Shown piece after piece: positions 11,614 through 28,503 of a stretch of 64,000 nucleotides of DNA (positions are counted from its first letter, which is position 1; each line of letters starts with the position of its first letter). The notes under the pieces were generated by a model that ran no database searches, was not told the origin of the DNA, and worked only from the letters and a program-made list of their open reading frames with translations. This DNA comes from Chamaelirium japonicum (taxonomy: Eukaryota; Streptophyta; Magnoliopsida; Liliales; Melanthiaceae), in NCBI GenBank assembly GCA_947650365.1, contig OX393549.1:30409209-30473208 (forward strand), written 5' to 3'. The position numbers were made by a program, and so were the translations under genes.

Positions 11614-14600
11614 TCCATTCTAATTTATTCGCATGAATGTATCTATTCTAATTCATTCGTACGATCCATTCTAATTCATTCGCACAATCTATTCTAATTC
11701 ATTCATACGATCCATTCTAATTCATTCGCACGAATGTATCCATTCTAATTCATTCATACGATCCATTCTACTTCATTCGTACTATCCGTTCTAATTCACT
11801 CATACGATCCATTCTAATTCATTCATACGATCCATTCTAATTCATTCATACAATCTATTCTATTTCATTCGTACGATCCATTCTTACTCATTCGTATGAC
11901 CCATTCTAATTCATTCGGCCGAATGTATCCATTCTAATTTATTCGTACGATCCATTCTAATTCATTCGTACGATCCATTCTTACTCATTCGTACGATCCA
12001 TTCTAATTCCTTCGTACGATCCATTCTAATTCCTTCGTACGATCCATTCTAATTCATTCGCACGATCCATTCTAATTCTTTCATATAATCCATTCTAATT
12101 CTTTCGTGCGAATGAATTAGAATGGATACCTTTGTGCATATGAATTAGAATGGATCGTACGAATGAATTAGAATGGATCATATTAATGAATTAGAAGGGA
12201 TCGTACGAATGAATTAGAATGGATACATTCGTGCGAATGAATTAGAATGGATCGTGCGAATCAATTAGACTGGATCGTGCGAATGAATAAGAATAGATCA
12301 TACGAATGAATTAGAATGGATCGTATGAATTAATTAGAATGGATACATTCGTGCGAATGAATTAGAATGGATTGTATGAATGAATTAGAATGGATCGTAC
12401 GAATGAATTAGAATGGATCATACGAATTAATTAGAATGGATCATACGAATGAATTAGAATGGATTGTACGAATGAATTAGAATGGATCGTACGAATGAAT
12501 TAGAATGGATCGTGCGAATGAATTAGAATGGATCGTATGAATGAATTAGAATGGATACATTTGTGCGAATGAATTAGAATGGATCGTACGAATGAATTAG
12601 AATGGATCGTATGAATGAATTAGAATGGATCGTACGAACGAATTAGAATGGATCGTGCGAATGAATTAGAATGGATCGTACGAATGAATTAGAATGGATC
12701 GTGTGAAAGAATTAGAATGGATCGTACGAATGAATTAGAATGGATCGTGCGAATGAATTACAATGGATCGTATGAATGAATTAGAATAGATTTTGTGAAT
12801 GAATTAGAACTGATCGTACGAATGAATTAGAATGGATCGTACGAATGAATTAGAATGTATACATTTGTGCGAATGAATTAGAATGGATCGTACGAATGAA
12901 TTAGAATGGATCATATGAATGAATTAGAATGGATACATTTGTGCGAACGAATTAGAATGGATCGTGCGAATCCATTAGACTGGATCGTGCGAATGAATAA
13001 GAATGGATCATACGAATGAATTAGAATGGATCGTACGAATTAATTAGAATGGATACATTCGTGCGAATGAATTAGAATGGATTGTATGAATGAATTAGAA
13101 TGGATCGTACGAATGAATTAGAATGGATCATACGAATTAATTAGAATGGATCAGACGAATGAACTAGAATGGATCGTACGAATGAATTAGAATGGATCGT
13201 ACGAATGAACTAGAATGGATCGTATGAATGAAATAGAATAGATTGTACGAATGAATTAGAATGAATTCGTACGAATGAATTAGAATGGATACATTCGTGC
13301 GAATGAATTAGAATGGATATATTCGTGCGAAAGAATTAGAATAGATCGTATGAATGAATTAGAATGGATCCTATGAATGAATTAGAATGGATCGTGCGAA
13401 TGAATTAGAATGGATCGTACGAATCAATTAGAATGGATCGTGCTAATGAATTAGAATTGATCGAACGAATGAATTGGCATGGATCGTGCTAATGAATTAG
13501 AATGGATCGTACGAATGAATTAGAATGGATCGTACGAATGGATTAGAATGGATCGTATGAATGGATTAGAATGGATACATTCGAGCGAATGAATTAGAAT
13601 GGATCGTACGGAATGAATTAGAATGGATTGTATGAATGAATTAGAATGGATCGTGCAAATGAATTAGAATGGATCGTACGAATGAATTAGAATGGATCTT
13701 ACGAATGAATTAGAATGGATCGTACGAATGAGTAAGAATGGATCGTACGAATGAAATAGAATGGATTGTACGAATGAATTAGAATGGATTCGTACGAATG
13801 AATTAAATGGATACATTCGTGCGAATGAATTAGAATGGATCATACGAATGAGGAAGAATGGATCATACGAATGAAATAGAATAGATTGTACGAATGAATT
13901 AGAATGGATCCTACGATTGAATTAGAATGGATTGTGTGAAAGAATTAGAATGGATTGTATGAATGAATTAGAATGGCGTACGAATGAATTAGAATGGATC
14001 ATACGAATGAATTAGAATGGATACATTCGTGCGAATGAATTAGAATTGATCGTACGAATGAATTAGAATGGATCGTGCGAATGAATTAGAATGGATCGTA
14101 CGAATGAATTAGAATGGATCGTACGAATGAACTAGAATGGATTCATTCATGTGTACGATCCATTCTAATTCATTCATACGATCCATTCTAATTCATTCGT
14201 ACGATCCATTCTAATTCATTCGCACAAATGTATCCAATCTAATTCATTCGTACGATCCTTTCTAATTCATTCGCACGATCCATTCTAATTCATTCATACG
14301 ATCCATTCTAATTCTTTCACACGATCCATTCAAATTCATTCGTACGATCCATTCTAATTCATTCGCACGGTCCATTCTAATTCATTCGTACGATCCATTC
14401 TAATTCATTCATACGATCCATTCTAATTCATTCGTACGATCCATTCTAATTCATTCGCACAAATGTATCCATTCTAATTCATTCGTACGATCCATTCTAA
14501 TTCATTCGCACGATCCATTCTAATTCATTCGTACGATCCATTCTAATTCATTCGTACGATCCATTCTAATTAATTTGTATGATCCATTCTAATTCATTCG

Positions 14601-17600
14601 AACGATCCATTCTAATTCATTCATACAATCCATTCTAATTCATTCGCACGAATGTATCCATTCTAATTAATTCGTACGATCCATTCTAATTCATTCGTAT
14701 GATCTATTCTTATTCATTCGCATGATCCAGTCTAATTGATTCGCACGATCCATTCTAGTTCACTCGCACGAATATATCAATTCTAATTCATTCGTACGAT
14801 CCATTCTAATTCATTAACATGATCCATTCTAATTCATTCGAACGATCCATTCTAATTCATATGCACAAAGGTATCCATTCTAATTCATTCGCACGAAAGA
14901 ATTAGAATGGATTGTATAAAAGAATAGATCGTATGAATGAATTAGAATGGATCGTACAGAATGAATTAGAATGGATTGTATGAATGAATTAGAATGGATC
15001 GTACGAATGAGTAAGAATGGATCGTACGAATGAATTAGAATGGATCATACGAATGAATTAGAATGGATCGTAAGAATTAATTAGAATGGATCATACGAAT
15101 GAAATAGAATGGATCGTACGAAGGAATTAGAATGGATTGTACGAAGGAATTAGAATGGATCGTACGAATGAATTAGAATGGATATATTCGTGCAAATGAA
15201 TTAGAATGGATCGTATGAATGAATTAGAATGGATCGTATGAGTAAATTAGAACGGATAGTACGAATGAAGTAGAAATGATCGTATGAATGAATTAGAATG
15301 GATACATTCGTGCGAATGAATTAGAATGGATCGTATGAATGAATTAGAATGGATCGAACGAATGAATTAGAATGGTTCGTACGAATGAATTAGAATGGAT
15401 CAAATGAATGAATTAGAATGGATCGTACGAATAAATTAGAATGGATACATTCGTCCGAATAAATTAGAATGGATCGTACGAATGAATTAGAATGGATCAT
15501 ACGAATGAATTAGAATGGATACATTCGTACGAATGAATTAGAATGGATCGTACGAATGAATTAGAATGGATCGTACGGAATGAATTAGAATGGATATATT
15601 TGAACGAATAAATTAGAATGGATCATACGAATGAATTAGAATGGATCGTACGAATGAATTATAATGGATAGTGCGAATGAATTAGAATCGATCGTACGAA
15701 TGAATTAGAATGGATCGTACGAATGAATTAGAATGGATCATACGAAAGAGTAAGAATGGATCGTACGAATGAATTAGAATGGATCGTACGAATGAATTAG
15801 AATGGATCGTACGAATAAATTAGAATGGATACATTCGTCCGAATGAATTAGAATGGATCATACGAATGAGTAAGAATGGATCGTACGAATGAAATAGAAT
15901 AGATTGTACGAACGAATTAGAATGGATCCTACGAATGAATTAGAATGGATCGTGTGAAAGAATTAGAATGGATTGTATGAATGAATTAGAATGGATCGTA
16001 TGAATGAATTAGAATGGATCGTACGAATGGATTAGAATGGATCGTACGAATGAATTAGAATGGATCGTACGAATGAACTAGAATGGATACATTCGTGCGA
16101 ATGAATTAGAATGGATCGTACGAATGAATTAGAATGGATCTTACGAATGAATTAGAATGGATCGTACGAATGAATTAGAATGGATCGTACGAAGGAATTA
16201 GAATGGATCGTATGAATGAATTAGAATGGATCGTATGAATGAATTAGAATGGATACATTCGTGCGAATGAATTAGAATGGATTGTACGAATGAATTAGAA
16301 TGGATCGTACGAATGAATTAGAATGGATCGTGTGAAAGAATTAGAATGGATTGTATGAATGAATTAGAATGGATCATATGAATGAATTAGAATGGATACA
16401 TTCGTGCAAATGAATTAGAATGGATCGTACGAATGAACTAGAATGGATCGTACGAATGAATTAGAATGGATCGTACGAATGAATTAGAATGGATCGTATG
16501 AATGAATTAGAATGGTTACATTCATGCGAATGAATTAGAATGGATCGTACGAATGGATTAGAATGGATCGTACGAATGGATTAGAATGGATACATTCGAG
16601 CGAATGAATTAGAATGGATCGTACGAATGAATTAGAATGGATCGTACGAATGGATTAGAATGGATCCTACGAATGGATTAGAATGGATACCTTTGTGCAT
16701 ATGAATTAGAATGGATCGTACGAATGAATTAGAATGGATCATATGAATGAATTAGAATGGATCGTGTGAAAGAATTAGAATGGATTGTATGAATGAATTA
16801 GAATAGATCGTATGAATGAATTAGAATGGATCGTACAAATGAATTAGAATGGATCGTACGAATGAATTAGAATGGATCGTACGGACGAATTAGAATGGAT
16901 ACATTCGTGTGAATGAATTAGAATGGATACATTCGGGCGAAAGAATTAGAATAGATCGCATGAATGAATTAGAATGGATCTTATGAATGAATTAGAATGG
17001 ATCGTGCGAATAAATTAGAATGGATCGTACAAATGAATTAGAATAGATCGTGCTAATGAATTAGAATTGATCGAACGAATGAATTAGCATGGATCGTGCT
17101 AATGAATTAGAATGGAACGTACGAATGAATTAGAATGGATCGTGTGAAAGAATTAGAATGGATCGTACGAATGAATTAGAATGGATCGTGCGAATGAATT
17201 AGAATGGATCGTACGAATGAATTAGAATGGATCGTACGAATGAACTAGAATGGATACATTCGTGCGAATGAATTAGAATGGATCGTACGAATGAATTAGA
17301 ATGGATCGTACGAATGAATTAGAATGGATCTTACGAATGAATTAGAATAGATCGTACGAATGAATTAGAATGGATCGTACGAATGAATTAGAATGGATAC
17401 ATTCGTGCGAATGAATTAGAATGGATCGGACGAATGAATTAGAATGGATCGTACGAATGAATTAGAATGGATCGTACGAATGAATTAGAATGGATCGTAC
17501 GAATAAATTAGAATGGATACATTCGTCCGAATGAATTAGAATGGATCATACGAATGAGTATGAATGGATCGTACAAATGAAATAGAATAGATTGTATGAA

Positions 17601-17737
17601 TGAATTAGAATGGATCCTACGAATGAATTAGAATGGATCGTGTGAAAGAATTAGAATGGATTGTATGAATGAATTAGAATAGATCGTATGAATGAATTAG
17701 AATAGATCGTGCGAATGAATTCGAATGGATCGTACGA
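11614..17737. repeat. Satellite array, mostly reverse orientation
   Basis: No gene is seen. Orientation is forward to about 12104, reverse to about 14150, forward to about 14890 and reverse to about 17737. Marker monomers TACCTTTGTGCATATG sit at 12127 and 16688. The ordered reverse cassette (AATAAATTAG, then ATTCGTCCG, then GAGTAAG, then GAAATAGAATAG, then GATCCTACG, then GTGTGAAAG) appears near 15810 and 17505. Confidence 0.95.
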
Positions 17738-20700
17738 ATTCATTCTAATTCATTCATACAATCCATTCTAATTCTTTCACACGATCCATTCTAATTCATT
17801 CGTACGTTCCATTCTAATTCATTAGCATGATCCATGCTAATTCATTCGTTCGATCAATTCTAATTCATTAGCACGATCCATTCTAATTCATTCATACGAT
17901 CCATTCTAATTCATTCGCACGATCCATTCTAATTCATTCATAGGATCCATTCTAATTCATTCATTCGATCTATTCTAATTCTTTCGCACGAATGTATCCA
18001 TTCTAATTCATTCGCACGAATGTATCGATTCTAATTCATTCGTACGATCCATTCTAATTCATTCGTACGATCCATTCTAATTCATTCTTACGATCCATTC
18101 TAATTCATTCATATGATCTATTCTAATTCATTCATACAATCCATTCTAATTCTTTCACACGATCCATTCAAATTCATTCGTACGATCTATTCTAATTCAT
18201 TCGGACAATCCATTCTATTTCATTCGTACGATCCATTATTACTCATTCGCATGATCCATTCTAATTCATTCGCACGAATGTATCCATAATGGATCATACG
18301 AATGAGTAAGAATGGATCGTACGAATGAAATAGAATGGATTGTGCGAATGAATTAGAATGGACCGTATGAATGAATTAGACGTACGAATGAATTAGAATG
18401 GATACATTCGTGCGAATAAATTAGAATGGATCATACGAATGAGTAAGAATGGATCGTCTTTCTAATTCATTCGTATGATCCATTCTAATTCATTTGTATC
18501 CATTCTATTTCATTCGCATGATCCATTCTAATTCATTCGCGCAATCTATTCTAATTCATTCGTACGATCCATTCTAATTCATTCGTACGATCCATTCTAA
18601 TTCATTCATACAATCCATTCTAATTTATTCGCACGAATGTATCCATTCTAATTCATTTGTACGATCCATTCTAATTCATTCGCACAATCTATTCTAATTC
18701 ATTCATACGATCCATTCTAATTCATTCGCACGAATGTATCCATTCTAATTCATTCATACGATCCATTCTACTTCATTCGTACTATCCGTTCTAATTCATT
18801 TGCACGAATATATCCATTCTAATTCATTCGTACGATCCATTCTAATTCCTTCGTACGATCCATTCTAATTCCTTCGTACGATCCATTCTATTTCATTCGT
18901 ATGATCCATTCTAATTCCTTCGTACGATCCATTCTAATTCATTCGTACGATCCATTCTAATTCATTCGCACAAATGTATCCATTCTAGTTCATTCGTACG
19001 ATCCATTCTTGTTCATTCGTACGATCCATTCTAATTCACTCGTACGATACATTCTAATTCATTCGTATGATCCATTCTAATTAATTCGTATGATCCATTC
19101 TAATTCATTCGCACAATCCATTCTATTTCAGTGCGAATCAATTAGACTGGATCGTGCGAATGAATAAGAATAGATCATACGAATGAATTAGAATCGATCG
19201 TACGAATTAATTAGAATGGATACATTCGTGCGAATGAATTAGAATGGATTGTATGAATAAATTAGAATGGATCGTACGAATGAATTAGAATGGATCATAC
19301 GAATTAATTAGAATGGATCGTACGAATGAATTAGAATGGATCATACGAATGAATTAGAATGGATCGTGCGAATGAATTAGAATGGATCGTACGAATGAAT
19401 TAGAATGGATACATTTGTGCGAATGAATTAGAATGGATCGTACGAAAGAATTAGAATGGATCGTATGAATGAATTAGAATGGATCGTACGAATGAATTAG
19501 AATGGATACATTCGTGCGAATGAATTACAATGGATCGTGCGAATGAATTAGAATGGATCGTACGAATGAATTAGGATGGATATATTTGAACGAATAAATT
19601 AGAATGGATCATACGAATGAATTAGAATGGATCGTACGAATGAATTAGAATGGATAGTGCGAATGAATTAGAATCAATCGTACGAATGAATTAGAATGGA
19701 TCGTGCGAATGAATTAGAATGGATCATACGAATGAGTAAGAATGGATCGTATGAATGAATTAGAATGGATCGTATGAATGAATTAGAATGGATCGTACGA
19801 ATAAATTAGAATGGATACATTCGTCCGAATGAATTAGAATGGATCATACGAATGAGTAAGAATGGATCGTATGAATGAAATAGAATAGATTGTACGAATG
19901 AATTAGAATGGATCCTACGAATGAATTAGAATGGATCGTGTGAAAGAATTAGAATGGATTGTATGAATGAATTAGAATGGATCGTATGAATGAATTATAA
20001 TGGATCGTGTGAATGAATTCGAATGGATCGTACAAATTCATTCTAATTCATTCATACAATCCATTCTAATTCTTTCACACGATCCATTCTAATTCATTCG
20101 TATGTTCCATTCTAATTCATTAGCACGATCCATGCTAATTCATTTGTTCGATCAATTCTAATTCATTAGCACGATCCATTCTAATTCATTCGTACGATCC
20201 ATTCTAATTCATTCGCACGATCCATTCTAATTCATTCATAGGATCCATTCTAATTCATTCATACGATCTATTCTAATTCTTTCGCACGAATGTATCCATT
20301 GTGCGAATGAATTAGAATGGATCGTACGAATAAATTAGAATGGATCGTACGAATGAACTAGAATGGATACATTCGTGCGAATGAATTAGAATGGATCGTA
20401 CGAATGAATTAGAATGGATCGTACGAATGAATTAGAATGGATCTTACGAATGAATTAGAATGGATCGTACGAATGAATTAGAATGGATCGTACGAATGAA
20501 TTAGAATGGATACATTCGTGCGAATGATTTAGAATGAATCGGACGAATGAATTAGAATGGATCGTACGAATGAATTAGAATGGATCGTACAAATAAATTA
20601 GAATGGATACATTCGTCCGAATGAATTAGAATGGATCATACGAATGAGTAAGAATGGATCGTACGAATGAAATAGAATAGATTGTACGAATGAATTAGAA

Positions 20701-23568
20701 TGGATCCTACGAATGAATTAGAATGGATCGTGTGAAAGAATTAGAATGGATTGTATGAATGAATTAGAATGGATCGTATGAATGAATTAGAATGGATCGT
20801 GCGAATGAATTCGAATGGATCGTACGAATTCATTCTAATTCATTCATAAATCCATTCTAATTCTTTCACACGATCCATTCTAATTCATTCGTACGTTCCA
20901 TTCTAATTCATTAGCATGATCCATGCTAATTCATTCGTTCGATCAATTGTAATTCATTAGCACGATCCATTCTAATTCATTCGTACGATCCATTCTAATT
21001 CATTCACACGATCCATTCTAATTCATTCATAGGATCCATTCTAATTCATTCATACAATCCATTCTAATTCATTCGCACGAATGTATCCATTTTAATTCAT
21101 TCGTACGATCAGTTCTAATTCATTCACAAAATCTATTCTAATTCATTCATACGATACATTCTAATTCATTCACACGAATGTATCCATTCTAATTCATTCA
21201 TACGATCCATTCTAATTCATTCATACGATCTATTCTAATTCACTCATACGATCCATTCTAATACATTCATACGATCCATTTTAATTCATTTGCACGAATA
21301 TATCCATTCTAATTCATTCGTACGATCCATTCTAATTCCTTCGTACGATCCATTCTAATTCATTCGTACGATCTATTCTATTTCATTCGTACAATCCATT
21401 CTTACTCATTCGTATGATCCATTCTAATTCAATCGTCCGATCCCTTCTAATTCATTCGCACGAATGTATCCATTCTAATTCATTCGTTCGATCAATTCTA
21501 ATTCATTAGCACGATCCATTCTAATTCATTCGTATGATCCATTCTAATTCATTCGCACGATCCATTCTAATTCATTCATAGGATCCATTCTAATTCATTC
21601 ATACGATCTATTCTAATTCTTTCGCACGAATGTATCCATTCTAATTCATTCGCACGAATGTATCCATTCTAATTCATTCGTACGATCCATTCTAATTCAT
21701 TCGTTCGATCCATTCTAATTCATTCATACGATCTATTCTAATTCATTCATACAATCCATTCTAATTCTTTCACACGATCCATTCTAATTCATTCGTACGA
21801 TCCATTCTAATTCATTCGCACAATCCATTCTATTTCATTCGTACGATCAATTCTTACTCATTCGTATAATCCATTCTAATTCATTCGCACGAATGTATCC
21901 ATAATGGATCATACGAATGAGTAAGAATGGATCGTACGAATGAAATAGAACGGATTATGCGAATGAATTAGAATGGATCGTACGAATGAATTAGAATGGA
22001 TCGTACAAATGAATTAGAATGGATCGTACGAATGAATTAGAATGGATCTTACGAATGAAAAAGAATAGATTGTACGAATGAATTAGAATGGATTCGTACG
22101 AATGAATTAGAATGGATACATTCGTGCGAATGAATTAGAATGGATCGTACCAATGAGTAAGAATGGATCGTACGAATGAAATAGAATGGATTGTGCGAAT
22201 GAATTAGAATGGTCGCACGAATGTATCCATTCTAATTCATTCGTACGATCCATTCTAATTTATTCGTATGATCCATTCTAATTCATTCGTATGATCCATT
22301 CTAATTAATTCGTATGATCCATTCTAATTCATTCGTACGATCCATTCTAATTCATTCATACAATCCATTCTAATTCATTCGTACGATCCATTCTAATTCA
22401 CTCATACGATCCATTCTAATACATTCATACGATCCATTCTAATTCATTTGCACGAATATATCCATTCTAATTCATTCGTACGATCCATACTAATTCCTTC
22501 GTACGATCCATTCTAATTCATTCGTACGATCTATTCTAATTCATTCGTACGATCCTTTCTAATTCATTCGTACGATCCATTCTAATTCCTTCGTACGATC
22601 CATTCTAATTTATTAGTACGATCCATTCTAATTCATTCGTACAATCTATTCTAATTCATTCGTACGAATGGATACATTCGTGTGAATGAATTAGAATGGA
22701 TCGTACGAATGAGTAAGAATGGATCGTACGAATGAAATAGAATGGATTGCACGAATGAATTAGAATGGATCGTACGAATGAATTAGAATGGATCGTACGA
22801 AGGAATTAGAATAGATCGTACGAATGAGGTAGAATGGATCGTACGAATGAATTAGAATAGATCGTACGAATGAATTAGAATGGATCATACGAAGGAATTA
22901 GAATGGATCGTACGAATTAATTAGAATGGATCGTGCTAATGAATTAGAATTGATCGAACGAATGAATTAGCATGGATCGTGCTAATGAATTAGAATGGAA
23001 CGTACGAATGAATTAGAATGGATCGTGTGAAAGAATTAGAATGCTTTGTATGAATGAATTAGAATGAATTCGTACGATCCATTCGAATTCATTCGCACGA
23101 TCCATTCTAATTCATTCATACGATCCATTCTAATTCATTCATACAATCCATTCTAATTCTTTCACACGATCCATTCTAATTCATTCATAGGATCCATTCT
23201 AATTCATTCGTACAATCTATTCTATTTCATTCGTACGATCCATTCTTACTCATTCGTATGATCCATTCAAATTCATTCGGACGAATGTATGCATTCTAAT
23301 TTATTCGTATGATCCATTCTAATTCATTCGTATGATTCATTCTAATTCATTCGTATGATCTATTCTAATTCATTCGTACGATCCATTCTAATTTCATTCG
23401 TACGATCCATTCTAATTCATTCGCTCGAATGTATCTATTCTAATCCATTCGTATGATCCATTCTAACCCATTCGTACGATCCATTCTAATTCATTCGCAT
23501 GAATGTAACCATTCTAATTCATTCATTTGATCCATTCTAATTCATTCGTATGGTCCATTCTAATTCAT
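17738..23568. repeat. Satellite array with frequent orientation changes
   Basis: This is the most rearranged part of the array, with about ten switches in under 6 kb: near 17738, 18286, 18455, 19132, 20031, 20300, 20827, 21902, 22213, 22668 and 23075. A block starting GAATTCATTC, then ATACAATCC, then TTTCACACG, then ATTAGCA recurs near 17737, 20032 and 20828. Two tandem duplications of about 2.3 and 0.8 kb are therefore nested here. The switch near 22668 reads ATTCGTACGAATGG, a hinge at the CGTACG core. No gene is present. Confidence 0.93.
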
Positions 23569-26500
23569 TCGTCCGATCCATTCTAATTCATTCGCACGAA
23601 TGTATCCATTCTAATTCATTCGTACGATCCATTCTAATTCATTCGTACGATCCATTCTAATTCATTCGTAAGATCCATTCTAATTCATTCGTATGATCCA
23701 TTCTAATTCATTCGTACGATCCATTCTAATTCATTCGCACGAATGTATCCATTCTAGTTCATTCGTACGATCCATTCTAATTCGCATGAATGTAACCATT
23801 CTAATTCATTCATTTGATCCATTCTAATTCATTCGTCCGATCCATTCTAATTCATTCGCACGAATATATCCATTCTAATTCATTCGTACGATCCATTCTA
23901 ATTCATTCGTAAGATCCATTCTAATCCATTCGTACGATCCATTCTAATTCATTTGTACGATCCATTCTAATTCATTCGCACGAATGTATCCATTCTAGTT
24001 CATTCGTACGATCCATTCTAATTCATTCGTACGATCCATTCTAATTTATTCGCACGATCCATTCTAATTCATTCGTACGATCAATTCTAATTCATTCGCA
24101 CGAATGTATCCATTCTAATTCATTCGTACGATCCTGAATTAGAATGGATCGTACGAATGAATTAAAATGGATACCTTTGTGCATATGAATTAGAATGGAT
24201 CGTACGAATGAATTAGAATGGATCGTACGAATGAATTAGAATGGATCGTACGAATGAATTAGAATGGATCTTACGAATGGATTAGAATGGATACATTCGT
24301 GCGAATGAATTAGAATGGATCGGACGAATGAATTAGAATGGATCGTACGAATGAATTAGAATGGATCGTACGAATGAATTAGAATGGATCAAATGAATGA
24401 ATTAGGATGGTTACATTCATGCGAATGAATTAGAATGGATCGTACGAATGGATTAGAATGGATCGTACGAATGGATTAAAATGGATACATTCGAGCGAAT
24501 GAATTAGAATGGATCATACGAATGAAATTAGAATGGATCGTACGAATGAATTAGAATAGATCGTATGAATGAATTAGAATGGATTGTACGAATGAATTAG
24601 AATGGATCGTACGAATAAATTAGAATGGATACATTCGTCCGAATGAATTAGAATGGATCATACGAATGAGTAAGAATGGATCGTACGAATGAAATAGAAT
24701 AGATTGTACAAATGAATTAGAATGGATCCTACGAATGAATTAGAATGGATCGTGAGAAAGAATTAGAATGGATTGTATGAATGAATTAGAGTGGATCGTA
24801 TGAATGAATTAGAATGGATCGTGCGAATGAATTCGAATGGATCGTACGAATTCATTCTAATTCATTCATACAATCCATTCTAATTCTTTCACACGATCCA
24901 TTCTAATTCATTCGTACGTTCCATTCTAATTCATTAGCACGATCCATGCTAATTCATTCGTACGATCTATTCTAATTCATTCGTATGATCCATTCTAATT
25001 TCATTCGTACGATCCATTCTAATTCATTCGCTCGAATGTATCCATTCTAATCCATTCGTACAATCCATTCTAATCCATTCGTACGATCCATTCTAATTCA
25101 TTCGCATGAATGTAACCATTCTAATTCATTCATTTGATCCATTCTAATTCATTCGTACGATCCATTCTAATTCATTCGTCCGATCCATTCTAATTCATTC
25201 GCACGAATGTATCCATTCTAATTCATTCGTACGATCCATTCTAATTCATTCGTACGATCCATTCTAATTCATTCGTAAGATCCATTCTAATTCATTCGTA
25301 CGATCCATTCTAATTCATTCGTACGATCCATTGTAATTCATTCGCACGAATGTATCCATTCTAGTTCATTCGTACGATCCATTCTAATTCATTCGTACGA
25401 TCCATTCTAATTCATTCGCACGATCCATTCTAATTCATTCGTACGATCAATTCTAATTCATTCGCACGAATATATCCATTCTAATTCATTCGTACGATCC
25501 TGAATTAGAATGGATCGTACGAATGAATTAGAATGGATACCTTTGTGCATATGAATTAGAATGGATCGTACGAATGAATTAGAATGGATCATATTAATGA
25601 ATTAGAATGGATCGTACGAATGAATTAGAATGGATCGTACGAATGAATTAGAATGGATCTTACGAATGGATTAGAATGGATACATTCGTGCGAATGAATT
25701 AGAATGGATCTTACGAATGGATTAGAATGGATACATTCGTGCGAATGAATTAGAATGGATCGGACGAATGAATTAGAATGGATCGTACGAATGAATTAGA
25801 ATGGATCAAATAAATGAATTAGAATGGTTACATTCAATGGAATGAATTAGAATGGATCGTACGAATGGATTTGCATGGAACATACGAATGGATTAGAATG
25901 GATACATTCGAGCGAATGAATTAGAATGGATCGTACGAATGAAATTAGAATGGATCGTATGAATGAATTAGAATAGATCGTACGAATGAATTAGAATGGA
26001 TCGTACGAATGAATTAGAATGGATCGTACGAATAAATTAGAATGGATACATTCGTCCGAATGAATTAGAATGGATCATACAAATGAGTAAGAATGGACCG
26101 TACGAATGAAATAGAATAGATTGTACGAATGAATTAGAATGGATCCTACGAATGAATTAGAATGGATCGTGTGAAAGAATTAGAATGGATTGTATGAATG
26201 AATTAGAATGGATCGTGCGAATGAATTAGAGTGGATCGTACGAATGAATTAGAATGGATCGTGCTAATGAATTAGAATTGATCGAACGAATGAATTAGCA
26301 TGGATCGTGCATTCGTATGATCCATTCTAATTCATTCGTAAGATCCATTCTAATTCATTCGTACGATCCATTCTAGTTCATTCGTACGATCCATTCTAAT
26401 TCATTCGCACGAATGTATCCATTCTAGTTCATTCTTACGATCCATTCTAATTCCTTCGTACGATCCATTCGAATTCATTCATCCGATCTATTCTAATTCA

Positions 26501-28503
26501 TTCATACAATCCATTCTAATTCTTTCACACGATCCATTCTAATTCATTCGTACGATTCATTCTAATTCATTCGCACAATCCATTCTATTTCATTCGTACG
26601 ATCCATTCTTACTCATTCGTATGATCCATTCTAATTAATTCGCACGAATGTTTCCATAATGGATCATACGAATGAGTAAGAATGGATCGTACGAATGAAA
26701 TAGAATGGATTGTGCGAATGAATTAGAATGGACCGTACGAATGAATTAGAATGGATACATTCGTGCGAATGAATTAGAATGGATCGGAGGAATGAATTAG
26801 AATGGATCGTACGAATGAATTAGAATGGATCATACGAATGAATTAGAATGGATCATACGAATAAATTAGAATGGATACATTCGTCCGAATGAATTAGAAT
26901 GGATCATACGAATGAGTAAGAATGGATCGTACGAATGAAATAGAATAGATTGTACGAATGAATTAGAATGGATCATGCGAATGAATTAGAATGGTTCGTA
27001 CGAATGAATTAGAATGGATCGTACGAATGAATTAGAATGGATCGTGCGAATGAATTAGAATGGATCATATTAATGAATTAGAATGGATCGTACGAATGAA
27101 TTAGAATGGATACATTCGTGCGAATGAATTAGAATGGATCGTGAGAATCCATTAGACTGGATCGTGCGAATGAATAAGAATGGATCATACGAATGAATTA
27201 GAATGGATCGTACGAACTAATTAGAATGGATACATTCGTGCGAATGAATTAGAATGGATTGTATGAATGAATTAGAATGGATCGTACGAATGAATTAGAA
27301 TGGATAATACGAATTAATTAGAATGGATCATACGAATGAATTAGAATGGATCGTACGAATGAACTAGAATGGATCGTACGAATGAACTAGAATGGATACA
27401 TTCGTGCGAATGAACTAGAATGGATCGTACGAATGAATTAGAATGGATCGTACGATTCATTCTAATTCATTCGTATGATCCATTCTAATACATTCGTACG
27501 ATTCATGCTAATTCATTCGCACGATCCATTCTAATTCATTCGTACGATCCATTCTTATTCATTCATACGATCCATTCTAATTCATTCGCACAATCCATTC
27601 TAATTCACTCGTACAATCCATTCTAATTCATTCGTATGATCCATTCTAACTCATTCAGTGGATCCATTCTAATTCATTCCTATGATCCATTCTAATTCGT
27701 TCCCATGATCCATTCTAATTTATTCGTACGATCCATTTAGATTCATTCGCACAAATGTATCCATTCAAATTCATGCGTACGATCCAGTCTAATTCATTCG
27801 TACGATCCATTCTGATTCATTCGCACAAATATATCCATTCTAATTCTTTCGTACGATGCATTCTAATTCATTCATACGATCCATTCTAATTCATTCGTAC
27901 GATCCATTCTAATTCATTCGTACGATCCATTCTAATTCATTCGCACGAATGTATCCATTCTAATTCATTCGTACAATCCATTCTATTTCATTCGTACGAT
28001 CCATTCTTACTCATTCGTATGAACCATTCTAATTCATTCGTATGATCCATTCTAATTCATTCGTACGATCCATTCTAATTCATTCGTACGATCCATTCTA
28101 ATTCATTCGTACGATCCATTCTAATTCATTCCTACAATCTATTCTAATTCATTCGCCCGATCCATTCTAATTCATTCATACGATCCATTCTATTCGAATG
28201 GATCATGCGATCCATTCGAATTCATTCGCACGATCCATTCTAATTCATTCATACGATCCATTCTAATTCATTCATACAATGCATTCTAATTCTTTCACAC
28301 GATCCATTCTAATTCATTCGTACGATCCATTCTAATTCATTCGTACAATCCATTCTATTTCATTTGTACGATCCATTCTTACTCATTCGTATGATCCATT
28401 CTAATTCATTCGTACGATCCATTCTAATTCATTTGTACGATCCATTCTAATTCATTCGTACAATCCATTCTATTTCATTCATACAATCCATTCTAATTCA
28501 TTC